From assembly GCA_900314755.1 (NCBI GenBank), contig OMWH01000034.1, positions 1 through 33,928 of the forward strand: a stretch of DNA of 33,928 bases. The letters are read 5' to 3'. The translations under genes and the position numbers were made by a program. Shown here piece by piece: positions 27,979 through 33,928 of the stretch; position 1 is the stretch's first letter, and the number at the start of each line of letters is the position of its first letter. The DNA comes from an uncultured Prevotellaceae bacterium. GTDB lineage: Bacteria; Bacteroidota; Bacteroidia; Bacteroidales; Bacteroidaceae. The notes under the pieces were generated by a model. It searched no databases and was not told the DNA's origin. It worked only from the letters and a program-made list of their open reading frames with translations.

Positions 27979-29613
27979 ATGGAAAAGAGTGCATTGCAGA
28001 AAGCAAGAGCAGCCTATCAGCCTAAATTGCCAAAGGCTCTTCAGGGCGCAGTGAAAATCAAGGAGGGTCAGCCGACCCAGAGTGTAGGTGACCAGGAGGA
28101 GATCAAGAAGTTGTTCCCCAACACTTATGGCATGCCTATCGTGGAGTTCGTTCCTGCTGACGAGGCTAATACCAAGAAGATGAACGTGGGTATCATCCTC
28201 TCTGGCGGTCAGGCTCCTGGTGGTCATAACGTGATTACCGGTCTGTTCGACCAGATTAAGAAGCTCAACCCTGAGAACCGCCTGTTCGGTTTCATCCTGG
28301 GTCCTGGCGGTCTGGTAGACCATAACTACATGGAGCTGACCAAGGATATTATCGACGAGTACCGTAACACGGGTGGTTTCGATATGATCGGCTCAGGTCG
28401 TACGAAGCTGGAGAAGGTAGACCAGTTTGAGAAGGGTCTGGAGATTATCCGTGAGCTCGACATCAAGGCTATCGTGATTATCGGTGGTGACGACTCTAAC
28501 ACCAATGCCTGCGTCCTCGCTGAGTACTATGCCGCTAAGAACTATGGCGTACAGGTCATCGGTTGTCCTAAGACCATCGACGGTGACTTGAAGAATGCCC
28601 AGATTGAGACTTCCTTCGGTTTCGATACCGCTTGTAAGACCTACTCGGAGCTGATTGGTAATATCGAGCGCGACTGTAACTCTGCACGTAAGTACTGGCA
28701 CTTCATCAAGGTGATGGGACGCTCTGCCTCTCATATCGCCTTGGAGTGTGCTTTGCAGACACAGCCAAACATCTGTCTCGTCAGCGAGGAGGTGGAGGCT
28801 AAGGAGCAGAGCCTGGACGATATTGTTACCTATATCGCCAATGCTGTTGCCACACGTGCTGCTGAGGGTAATAACTTCGGTACCATCATTATCCCTGAGG
28901 GACTCATCGAGTTCATCCCCGCTATCAAGAAACTGATCGCCCAGCTGAACGACGTGCTTGCCATGCCGGAGGCTAAGCACATCAGCCGTGACGAGCAGGT
29001 GGACTTCGCCAAGAGTCATCTCACCGAGGAGAACCTCGCTGTCTTCAACAGCCTGCCTGTCGGCGTGGCTCGTCAGCTCGCCCTTGACCGTGACCCGCAC
29101 GGAAACGTACAGGTGTCACTGATTGAGACCGAGAAACTGCTGTCTACCATGGTGGCTCAGAAGCTGGAGCGTATGAAGAAGGCTGGTAAGTACTCTGGTA
29201 AGTTCTCTGCCCTTCATCACTTCTTCGGTTATGAGGGACGCTGCGCCGCTCCTTCTAACTTCGACGCTGACTATTGCTATGCCCTCGGTACTTCCGCAGC
29301 CCAGTTGATTGCCAATGGCAAGACTGGTTACATGGCTATCGTGAAGAACACTACTGCTCCTGCTGACCAGTGGGTGGCTGGTGGTGTGCCCATCACCATG
29401 ATGATGAACATGGAGCGTCGTAACGGTGAGATGAAACCTGTTATCCGTAAGGCTCTCGTGGAGCTGGACGGTGCTCCCTTCAAGACTTTTGCCGCTCATC
29501 GTGACCAGTGGGCAAAGGATACCTGCTACGTATATCCTGGTCCTATCCAGTATTGGGGACCCGCAGAGGTCTGCGACCAGCCTACGAAGACACTGGCTCT
29601 TGAGAAGGCTTAA
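27979..29613 (+). CDS. pfp: PPi-dependent 6-phosphofructokinase
   Basis: This enzyme phosphorylates fructose 6-phosphate using pyrophosphate, a reversible glycolytic step. The 544 residues fit the long PPi-PFK type. Landmarks are [11 protein letters not shown] (75-85), LGPGGLVD (108-115), [10 protein letters not shown] (168-177), [10 protein letters not shown] (197-206) and MGRSASH (246-252). The Asp in GGDDS, replacing the Gly of ATP-dependent enzymes, marks pyrophosphate use. It is divergent from the acyltransferase operon and followed after eight bases by a lysozyme gene. Codon use is strongly biased, as in highly expressed genes. No canonical promoter is evident in the AT-rich 27834-27978 stretch. 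Confidence 0.95.
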   Translation: MEKSALQKARAAYQPKLPKALQGAVKIKEGQPTQSVGDQEEIKKLFPNTYGMPIVEFVPADEANTKKMNVGIILSGGQAPGGHNVITGLFDQIKKLNPENRLFGFILGPGGLVDHNYMELTKDIIDEYRNTGGFDMIGSGRTKLEKVDQFEKGLEIIRELDIKAIVIIGGDDSNTNACVLAEYYAAKNYGVQVIGCPKTIDGDLKNAQIETSFGFDTACKTYSELIGNIERDCNSARKYWHFIKVMGRSASHIALECALQTQPNICLVSEEVEAKEQSLDDIVTYIANAVATRAAEGNNFGTIIIPEGLIEFIPAIKKLIAQLNDVLAMPEAKHISRDEQVDFAKSHLTEENLAVFNSLPVGVARQLALDRDPHGNVQVSLIETEKLLSTMVAQKLERMKKAGKYSGKFSALHHFFGYEGRCAAPSNFDADYCYALGTSAAQLIANGKTGYMAIVKNTTAPADQWVAGGVPITMMMNMERRNGEMKPVIRKALVELDGAPFKTFAAHRDQWAKDTCYVYPGPIQYWGPAEVCDQPTKTLALEKA

Positions 29614-29621
29614 TACAGTAT

Positions 29622-30518
29622 ATGCCGACAAAGCGTAAACCGCAACATAAGTCGACGACTAAGCGACGTATCACGAGTCCTGTCCGCCATAAGCGGCCAG
29701 GACTCTTCGTGCGTCTGCTTCAGCACATGCCTGGATGGGCTTGGTGGGTCGGCGGCGGTTTGATAGTGGGGCTTTACGTCTTCTTCTTTTATTATATCTT
29801 CGTCGGACCGTTCGGCTTCCGTTGGCGTGCCCTGTATGGTGATGTCAACTACCCGGAGGGGTATGAGATCCATGGTATTGACATCAGTCACCACCAGGGG
29901 GAGATTGACTGGCAGGAGCTGAAGGACAACGGACAGATAGACAAATACCCTATCCGGTTTATCTATATCAAAGCGACAGAGGGTGCCAGTATTGTCGATG
30001 AGAATTTCTATGAGAATTTCCTTCAGGCTCGTGAATATGGGTTCACCCGTGGTGCTTACCATTTCTATAGCGTCCACTCACCAGCGAAGGCGCAGGCGGA
30101 GTATTTCATCAAGAATGTGAAACTGGAGAATGGTGACCTGCCTCCTGTCCTTGACGTGGAGCATAAACCTAAGAACCAGTCCGTCGAGGAGTTCAAGGCG
30201 AGTGTGTTGCAGTGGCTTGAGATCGTTGAGCGACATTATCGTGTCAAGCCGATTATCTATACTTATTACAAATTTAAGCTCAAGTACTTAAACGACTCAG
30301 TATTTGACAGCTATCCGTATTGGATAGCTCATTATTATGTAGAGCAGGTGGAGTACCAGGGACCTTGGAAATTCTGGCAGCATACTGATAACGGGCGACT
30401 CGCCGGCATCAAGGGTACCGTCGACTTCAATATCTACAATGGCTCCTTCTACGACCTCCGCAAACTCACCATCGGTGCCCGTGAGCAGATAGGGGAGGAA
30501 GCCTATCAGGACGAATAG
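29622..30518 (+). CDS. Membrane-anchored GH25 lysozyme-type muramidase
   Basis: The 298-residue protein begins with a very basic cytoplasmic segment (1-35) and one membrane helix (about 40-62), then an outward-facing GH25 domain. HGIDISHHQGEIDW contains the catalytic-site Asp87, FIYIKATEG follows, and PVLDVEHKP carries Asp178 and Glu180. These are the expected GH25 acids. It should cut the glycan chains of peptidoglycan in the periplasm. It lies eight bases after pfp, so the two are probably co-transcribed, although no functional link is known. The last residues GEEAYQDE are a variable tail. Confidence 0.92.
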   Translation: MPTKRKPQHKSTTKRRITSPVRHKRPGLFVRLLQHMPGWAWWVGGGLIVGLYVFFFYYIFVGPFGFRWRALYGDVNYPEGYEIHGIDISHHQGEIDWQELKDNGQIDKYPIRFIYIKATEGASIVDENFYENFLQAREYGFTRGAYHFYSVHSPAKAQAEYFIKNVKLENGDLPPVLDVEHKPKNQSVEEFKASVLQWLEIVERHYRVKPIIYTYYKFKLKYLNDSVFDSYPYWIAHYYVEQVEYQGPWKFWQHTDNGRLAGIKGTVDFNIYNGSFYDLRKLTIGAREQIGEEAYQDE

Positions 30519-30535
30519 TGATTCCGACATCTCCT

Positions 30536-30628
30536 ATAGGATATTTTGTAAGGGAGGTATCCCTTCATTGTAAATCAAATTGATTTGCAAAGTAACCCCC
30601 AATTTCCTATTGGGTTAATTGGTTGTGC
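30536..30628 (+). other. Cluster of small hairpins after the lysozyme gene
   Basis: AGGGA-GGTA-TCCCT, the palindrome AAATCAA-A-TTGATTT (30572-30586) and CCCAAT-TTCCT-ATTGGG follow each other within 90 bases. None has a T tract. Together they may end or stabilise the pfp-lysozyme transcript. No gene was seen in 30519-31057. Confidence 0.4.
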
Positions 30629-30644
30629 GCACTGTCGCTGGAAT

Positions 30645-30704
30645 CAGTCGGTAACTGAGCACCCTTCAGTCGGTAACTGAGCACCCTTCAGTCGGTAACC
30701 GACT
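30645..30704 (+). repeat. 22-bp tandem repeat, two full copies plus a palindromic end
   Basis: Identical units at 30645-30666 and 30667-30688 begin CAGTCGGTAACTG and end CACCCTT. A third start at 30689 turns into the near-perfect palindrome AGTCGGT-A-ACCGACT (30690-30704). Each unit also has CAGT/ACTG symmetry. Confidence 0.9.
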
Positions 30705-30805
30705 TCCTTCCGTTGACAATGCGAAGGTACAACATTTAACATGCGATGTCAAGAGTTCCTGCCCCAAACGTGTACGAAAACGTGCACAATAAAAACGGTG
30801 ACGGT

Positions 30806-30952
30806 GACGGTTACAGTTTTCCAAAAATGAGAAACCCAAAATGCGAATAAAACATGTATATTTATATTACTATATATATAATATATATATTATATATATA
30901 GTAAAAGTTATAGTCAACCTTTTCAGTACGATTTCACTAAACTGTAACCGTC
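30806..30952. repeat. 147-bp element with 14-bp terminal inverted repeats and AT palindrome core
   Basis: GACGGTTACAGTTT (30806-30819) and AAACTGTAACCGTC (30939-30952) are exact reverse complements. GTGACG repeats precede the left end. The core holds nested AT palindromes (about 30861-30903, runs of TA). It has no coding capacity and could be a miniature inverted-repeat element or a large hairpin marking the edge of the accessory region. Confidence 0.65.
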
Positions 30953-31002
30953 GTATAAAAACTTAAAACAAAGATACTAATGTCTCAAATACAAACATCT
31001 GT

Positions 31003-31036
31003 AAGTGGATCATGCGGAACCGTCCCAAATTTCCCG
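31003..31036 (+). repeat. Cassette boundary element L1
   Basis: The segment reads AAGTGGATCAT, then GGAACCGTCCC and AAATTTCCC, about 20 bases before the Imm11-like gene. Related sequence recurs in direct orientation at 32352-32379 and 33312-33334 and inverted at 31607-31636 and 33160-33192. Confidence 0.7.
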
Positions 31037-31057
31037 TAAACATTTTATATCATAACG

Positions 31058-31582
31058 ATGAAATATTATAAGTTAATCATTGATGGCAATGACACACTCG
31101 GAGGGGTATTGTATGCTCCTTCAAGTGTACCATACCCTATTGCAAGAGATGGGCAAGAAGTAAAAAACTGGCAATCACTTGTGTTAGAATTGAGAGATGG
31201 CGTATATTGTCATTTTCATGCATGCACAGGAGGTGCTAATATTATTAGTGAAGAATTTAAAAAATTAATAGAATCTTTTACTGGCGATAATAATGAGATT
31301 GAGTATCTTCCTGTAAAGGTGATTAGCAAAGAATATGGAGATCGTATTTATTATATTTTACATTTTAGGAAGATTTTTGATGTCATTGACAAAGCAAAAA
31401 CTATTTATGCAAAGGATACAGATGTTATTCTGAGGGTGCGATTAGACAATAATAAGACAAAAAATCTAATTATTTTTAACTCTCAGCCAGCAATTAATGA
31501 TGTTATTGTATGCGAAGATTTGTATAAAGCCATTAAGAGAAATCATTATGATTTGGGAATAGAATTTATGTTAATGCGATAA
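31058..31582 (+). CDS. Imm11-family (DUF1629-like) immunity-type protein
   Basis: This 174-residue cytoplasmic-type protein has no signal peptide. The order of motifs fits Imm11/DUF1629 proteins: MKYYKLIID start, SEEFKKLIESF, IEYLPVKVISKEYGDRIYYI, FRKIFDVIDKAKT, and a C-terminus of VCEDLYKAIKRNHYDLGIEF. Such proteins are found beside polymorphic toxins, where they protect the cell. No toxin is adjacent, so it looks like an orphan immunity gene. It is more AT-rich than the core genes, and boundary elements L1 and R1 bracket it, which suggests acquisition as a unit. A small terminator follows directly. Confidence 0.7.
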   Translation: MKYYKLIIDGNDTLGGVLYAPSSVPYPIARDGQEVKNWQSLVLELRDGVYCHFHACTGGANIISEEFKKLIESFTGDNNEIEYLPVKVISKEYGDRIYYILHFRKIFDVIDKAKTIYAKDTDVILRVRLDNNKTKNLIIFNSQPAINDVIVCEDLYKAIKRNHYDLGIEFMLMR

Positions 31583-31588
31583 GAAATC

Positions 31589-31605
31589 ACCTGGACAGGT
31601 TTTTT
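31589..31605 (+). terminator. Short terminator after the Imm11-like gene
   Basis: ACCTG-GA-CAGGT followed by TTTTT. The stem is only 5 bp and the loop two bases, so it is weak, but it is placed six bases past the stop. Confidence 0.5.
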
Positions 31606-31606
31606 G

Positions 31607-31636
31607 GAAAGCTTGGGACTGAATGATCCACTTCTA
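31607..31636 (+). repeat. Cassette boundary element R1 (inverted relative to L)
   Basis: It contains AAAGCTTGGGACTGAATGAT then CCACTTCTAG. Its reverse complement (AGAAGTGGATCATTCAGTCC) matches the L2 element at 32352 almost base for base. It closes the Imm11-like unit. Confidence 0.7.
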
Positions 31637-31676
31637 GTGAAAATATTTTATGTTATTAAATAATAAGAATAATACA

Positions 31677-32318
31677 ATGAAAAAGACCATATTACTATTA
31701 TTGCTGCTTAGTCTCGTAACTGTTTGCGAGGCACAAAATAAGTATTGCCTGTCGTATTTGGACTACTTGACTGATACATGGTTCCCGTTAGAGCAACTGA
31801 GGTTTGAATACCGCTCGGGTAACAAGTCACTATGGTGGGGAGGCTCTAACTTTAAACCCAGAACAGGGGATAAGAAAACAGACAAGCTGCTCAAGAAGAA
31901 AGCCCGCTTCATCATGCATAATGACTCTCTATATGTGAATTGTCGTGAGATGAAGGTTGAAGGGAATGTGTTGGGGAATTGGTACTCATCTGCTATGGCT
32001 TATGACAGGGGACGCTTTCTGTTCATTGCCCTAAGCACTAACGCACGGTCAAATACCGCTGGCGCAGCCTTCATGTTTGGATTAATCGGTGGAGCTATCG
32101 CTGCTTCAACGAACAATGACAACTACCAGTGTTATGTCTTGTCGCCTACTTCCGCCGAGGATGCCTTTGTGGAACCTATTGACGAGAAGTTTATGCTCAA
32201 ATTGTTGGAAGGTCATGATGACCTCCTGGCGGAATACAAAGCCGCATCAAAAGAGCAGAACTGTTATTCTCCCAATGTCGTCATCCCCATTCTGAAAAAA
32301 TTGGGATTAGTCAAGTGA
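31677..32318 (+). CDS. Secreted hypothetical protein, possibly DUF6563-like
   Basis: I chose the ATG at 31677, since it opens a signal peptide (MKKTILLLLLLSLVTVCEA) and follows an AATAATACA leader; an in-frame ATG 27 bases earlier adds only polar residues. The 213-residue protein has the pattern KKADKLLKKKARFI..NDSLYVNC, then a hydrophobic glycine-rich stretch (GAAFMFGLIGGAIAAS) that could insert in a membrane. The ending CYSPNVVIPILKKLG is notable. It loosely resembles DUF6563 proteins. Its base composition is closer to the core genome than that of its neighbours. The stop codon overlaps the first base of the boundary repeat at 32318. Confidence 0.7.
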   Translation: MKKTILLLLLLSLVTVCEAQNKYCLSYLDYLTDTWFPLEQLRFEYRSGNKSLWWGGSNFKPRTGDKKTDKLLKKKARFIMHNDSLYVNCREMKVEGNVLGNWYSSAMAYDRGRFLFIALSTNARSNTAGAAFMFGLIGGAIAASTNNDNYQCYVLSPTSAEDAFVEPIDEKFMLKLLEGHDDLLAEYKAASKEQNCYSPNVVIPILKKLGLVK

Positions 32319-32376
32319 TATACAAAAGGAGCTCACCTATCCTTAGGAGAAGTGGATCATTGAGAGTCCCCAATTT
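32318..32376 (+). repeat. 59-bp boundary repeat copy 1 (contains L2)
   Basis: This segment is repeated at 33278-33334. The first 47 bases are identical, copy 1 then has two extra bases, and both continue TCCCCAATTT. It holds GGAGCTCACCTATCCTTAGG and AGAAGTGGATCATTGAG. It precedes the gene at 32416. Confidence 0.92.
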
Positions 32377-32415
32377 CCCTCGAAATAAAATACAAGTATC
32401 AAAAATAGAATAATC

Positions 32416-33105
32416 ATGAATAAGAATGATGTATTAAAGATTATAGAGGTTGTTGCCTCTGATCCTTTCTTTAATGATTTTGTAATCAGAAAAAGCGACA
32501 ACTCTATTATATACAAGACAAAGGCTGGGTATAAAAGAGTCGTTTTCCAGTATTATAATGGATATGATTTACTACGTGACGATCTTGCATTGGAGATTCA
32601 CCCAAATTATGATGTACGCTTTAATGTTTTGCACAAGTGGTTTGAAAAATATTCAAAGAAGACTTTGACAGACCAAAGAGATCAATATAGTATTGGAGTT
32701 TCTGGGAATATGATCGGTGCTACTTATGAGTTCTGCTTTTTGGAAAATCGAAAAGATTATCAAAAGGACCTTCAAAAATTGCAGTTTGAAGTTGTTAAAA
32801 ATGCAAATTATTTTTTTAATAAAATATCTACTTTAGTAGACTATTATAATTATTGTGTTGTTAATCTAATTAAAGGAGATCAAGATTTACCTTATGGGTT
32901 CGACTGGATTCCCAATTATTTGATAGCTACTCGCATTGTTTCTCCAGATAATTATAATATAGTTAAAAAGTTAATACTTCAAAGGGTCGAATTAATGAAA
33001 AACGGAAATCCAAATATAAAGATGTACTATAATGAACTTCCTACAATCCTTGATGATTTGGAAAATACAGACTTTATGTCTGGCAAATGGGGAGAGATAG
33101 TATAA
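32416..33105 (+). CDS. Unrecognised protein, candidate immunity gene by context
   Basis: This 229-residue protein has no signal peptide or membrane segment, so it is cytoplasmic. The N-terminal half looks mixed alpha/beta (FVIRKSDNSIIYKTKAGYKR, YDVRFNVLHKWFEKYSKKT). The C-terminal half is helical and Tyr/Asn-rich (DYYNYCVVNLIKG). The form, small, soluble and without enzymatic motifs, resembles immunity proteins such as DUF4304-like ones, but I cannot name a family. Strong A/T codon bias sets it apart from the core genes. It is bracketed by L2 (32352) and R2 (33160), the same arrangement as the Imm11-like gene. Confidence 0.65.
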   Translation: MNKNDVLKIIEVVASDPFFNDFVIRKSDNSIIYKTKAGYKRVVFQYYNGYDLLRDDLALEIHPNYDVRFNVLHKWFEKYSKKTLTDQRDQYSIGVSGNMIGATYEFCFLENRKDYQKDLQKLQFEVVKNANYFFNKISTLVDYYNYCVVNLIKGDQDLPYGFDWIPNYLIATRIVSPDNYNIVKKLILQRVELMKNGNPNIKMYYNELPTILDDLENTDFMSGKWGEIV

Positions 33106-33159
33106 TACAAGTGGGGCATACGTTCATTTATGGTAATTTGAGATCTTTCTTCTTAAAAG

Positions 33160-33192
33160 AAAGCTGGGGACGGTTCTGAATGATCCATTTTC
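33160..33192 (+). repeat. Cassette boundary element R2 (inverted relative to L)
   Basis: It contains AAAGCTGGGGACGGTTCTGA then ATGATCCATTTT. Its reverse complement shares TGGATCAT and GAACCGTCCC with L1. It follows a TTTCTT/AAGAAA hairpin after the gene at 32416. Confidence 0.7.
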
Positions 33193-33203
33193 TTGTGAAT
33201 TAT

Positions 33204-33234
33204 TTTGTTCTATGAAATAAAAGAAATACCTTTG
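33204..33234 (+). promoter_or_regulatory. Promoter before the NTF2-fold immunity gene
   Basis: TTTG (33204-33207), a 19-base spacer and TACCTTTG (33227-33234), a full consensus match. Transcription would pass through the 33278-33334 repeat before reaching the gene at 33393. Confidence 0.75.
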
Positions 33235-33277
33235 CACAGTATTAATTAATATAACAATGACAATAACTTGTTTCCAA

Positions 33278-33334
33278 ATATACAAAAGGAGCTCACCTAT
33301 CCTTAGGAGAAGTGGATCATTGAGTCCCCAATTT
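33278..33334 (+). repeat. 57-bp boundary repeat copy 2 (contains L3)
   Basis: This is a direct repeat of 32318-32376, 960 bases away, lacking two bases after TCATTGAG. It lies in the transcribed leader of the NTF2-fold immunity gene. Confidence 0.92.
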
Positions 33335-33392
33335 TTGATCCATATACAATGGAGGATTTTCTAAGAATAATTAACAAAGTTTTCTTTAATCA

Positions 33393-33818
33393 ATGAAAAA
33401 AAGTATCGTCTTATTTTTATGCTTAATGTGCATGTGTGAGGTGTATCTTGCTTGCAAACAGAACCATCATAAAGAAACAATGATGAAATATAAATATATG
33501 GGAGAGGAGACCATCAGCAATGTCAATTATGAACGAGATACTATTTACGCAGAGAGTGCTGACCCCTTTGGCGTTTACAACAAAAAGGAAGGCGTTGTTC
33601 CTTCTCCTCAAGTAGCAGTAGAGATAGCTGAGATTGTCTTATTTCATATATATGGAAAGGATCAGATAGAATGCCAACAACCATATAATGTTTCATTAGT
33701 GAACAAAAATATGTGGAATATAAGCGGTAGGCTAAAAAAAGGATATGAGGGGGGATGCTTTCATATTACAATTGATAAGAGAGATGGTCGCATTTTGCAA
33801 ATAAGCCATGGAAAATAA
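33393..33818 (+). CDS. NTF2-fold immunity-type lipoprotein
   Basis: The 141-residue protein starts with a lipoprotein-like signal (MKKSIVLFLCLMCMCEVYLA before Cys21; the lipobox is imperfect). The C-terminal domain matches NTF2-fold immunity proteins: VPSPQVAVEIAEIVLFHIYG, then QQPYNVSLVNKNMWNISGRL, a GG before CFHITIDKRDGRILQISHGK. Such proteins neutralise effectors from competitors, and a lipid anchor would place it in the periplasm. No toxin gene is adjacent. A partly similar reading frame begins 40 bases downstream. Confidence 0.78.
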   Translation: MKKSIVLFLCLMCMCEVYLACKQNHHKETMMKYKYMGEETISNVNYERDTIYAESADPFGVYNKKEGVVPSPQVAVEIAEIVLFHIYGKDQIECQQPYNVSLVNKNMWNISGRLKKGYEGGCFHITIDKRDGRILQISHGK

Positions 33819-33857
33819 AAACAGGAAAGACATATGAAGAAATAAAAAACATTGAGG

Positions 33858-33928
33858 ATGGAAAGGCTTTATAAATATATGAATGAAGAGACGGATTGCG
33901 TCAACCTTTATGAAAGTACTATACTTTC
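33858..33928 (+). CDS. Start of a possible second copy of the NTF2-type protein (partial)
   Basis: The frame MERLYKYMNEETDCVNLYES runs to the window edge. It resembles residues about 30-50 of the preceding protein (MMKYKYMGEETISNVNYERD), including YKYM.EET. The bases just before contain ATGAAGAAATAA, a lipoprotein-like start stopped after three codons. It may therefore be a degenerate tandem duplicate that lost its signal peptide, or a chance frame. Confidence 0.35.
   Translation, partial: MERLYKYMNEETDCVNLYESTIL

Noticed and set aside
28393-29631. Long antisense frames opposite pfp
   Set aside because: Same codon-bias artefact; the sense strand gene has all family motifs.
30969-30976. Minus-strand TATCTTTG box before the Imm11-like gene
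   Set aside because: It points away from the gene, and the nearest TTTG is at the wrong spacing (15 or 9 bases). There is no minus-strand gene for it to serve.

Overview
The window looks like chromosome of a Bacteroidota species close to Prevotella/Segatella. The evidence is the promoter type (TAnnTTTG boxes, several with TTTG 19-20 bases upstream), the NADP-type glutamate dehydrogenase and PPi-dependent phosphofructokinase, long GLUG-type surface proteins with a YxLDG...KGIYI..GRK C-terminus, and many lineage-style secreted hypotheticals. This is inference from protein character; no marker gene was compared.

Layout. 1-701: tail of an unknown gene, then a RelB/YafQ-type toxin-antitoxin pair with a perfect palindrome at its start. 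702-4418: a structured non-coding leader, a large secreted surface protein broken by two frameshifts (the second exactly explained by a 16-bp tandem duplication), and a 40-residue peptide gene. 4419-4771: gene-free, with 22-bp tandem repeats and a GC alternating tract. 4772-9852 (minus strand): secreted hypothetical, gdhA and clpC, each with a clear promoter and two with strong hairpin terminators. 9853-10267: divergent promoter region in which three tandem promoters, each with an AT palindrome over its -33 box, face gyrA. 10268-15257: gyrA and two related periplasmic repeat proteins. 15372-20835: phosphohexomutase, a lipoprotein, then a panE-like reductase, a secreted protein and a DUF5009/NagX-type membrane acyltransferase. 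20839-21059: a 42-bp structured repeat pair next to tRNA-Arg(UCU).

27784 down to 21107 is a compact minus-strand operon: small protein, PlsC-like acyltransferase, amidase/golvesin secreted protein, small protein, YgiQ-type radical SAM protein and a PP2C-like protein. Three different 7-bp repeat arrays sit in it: two at gene junctions and one inside the radical SAM reading frame, where copy number would switch the frame. Divergent from it are PPi-phosphofructokinase and a membrane-anchored GH25 lysozyme.

30519-33928 is accessory DNA, visibly more AT-rich in its genes. It carries an Imm11-like gene, a secreted hypothetical, an unrecognised gene, an NTF2-fold immunity lipoprotein and the start of a possible second copy of that protein. 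No toxin is visible. The immunity-type genes are bracketed by related boundary sequences, direct and inverted, which suggests a cassette array of orphan immunity genes, similar in concept to the acquired interbacterial defence clusters of gut Bacteroidales. This array, the heptamer-punctuated operon and the leader before the broken surface protein are the most interesting parts. No rRNA, CRISPR, transposase or integrase was seen.
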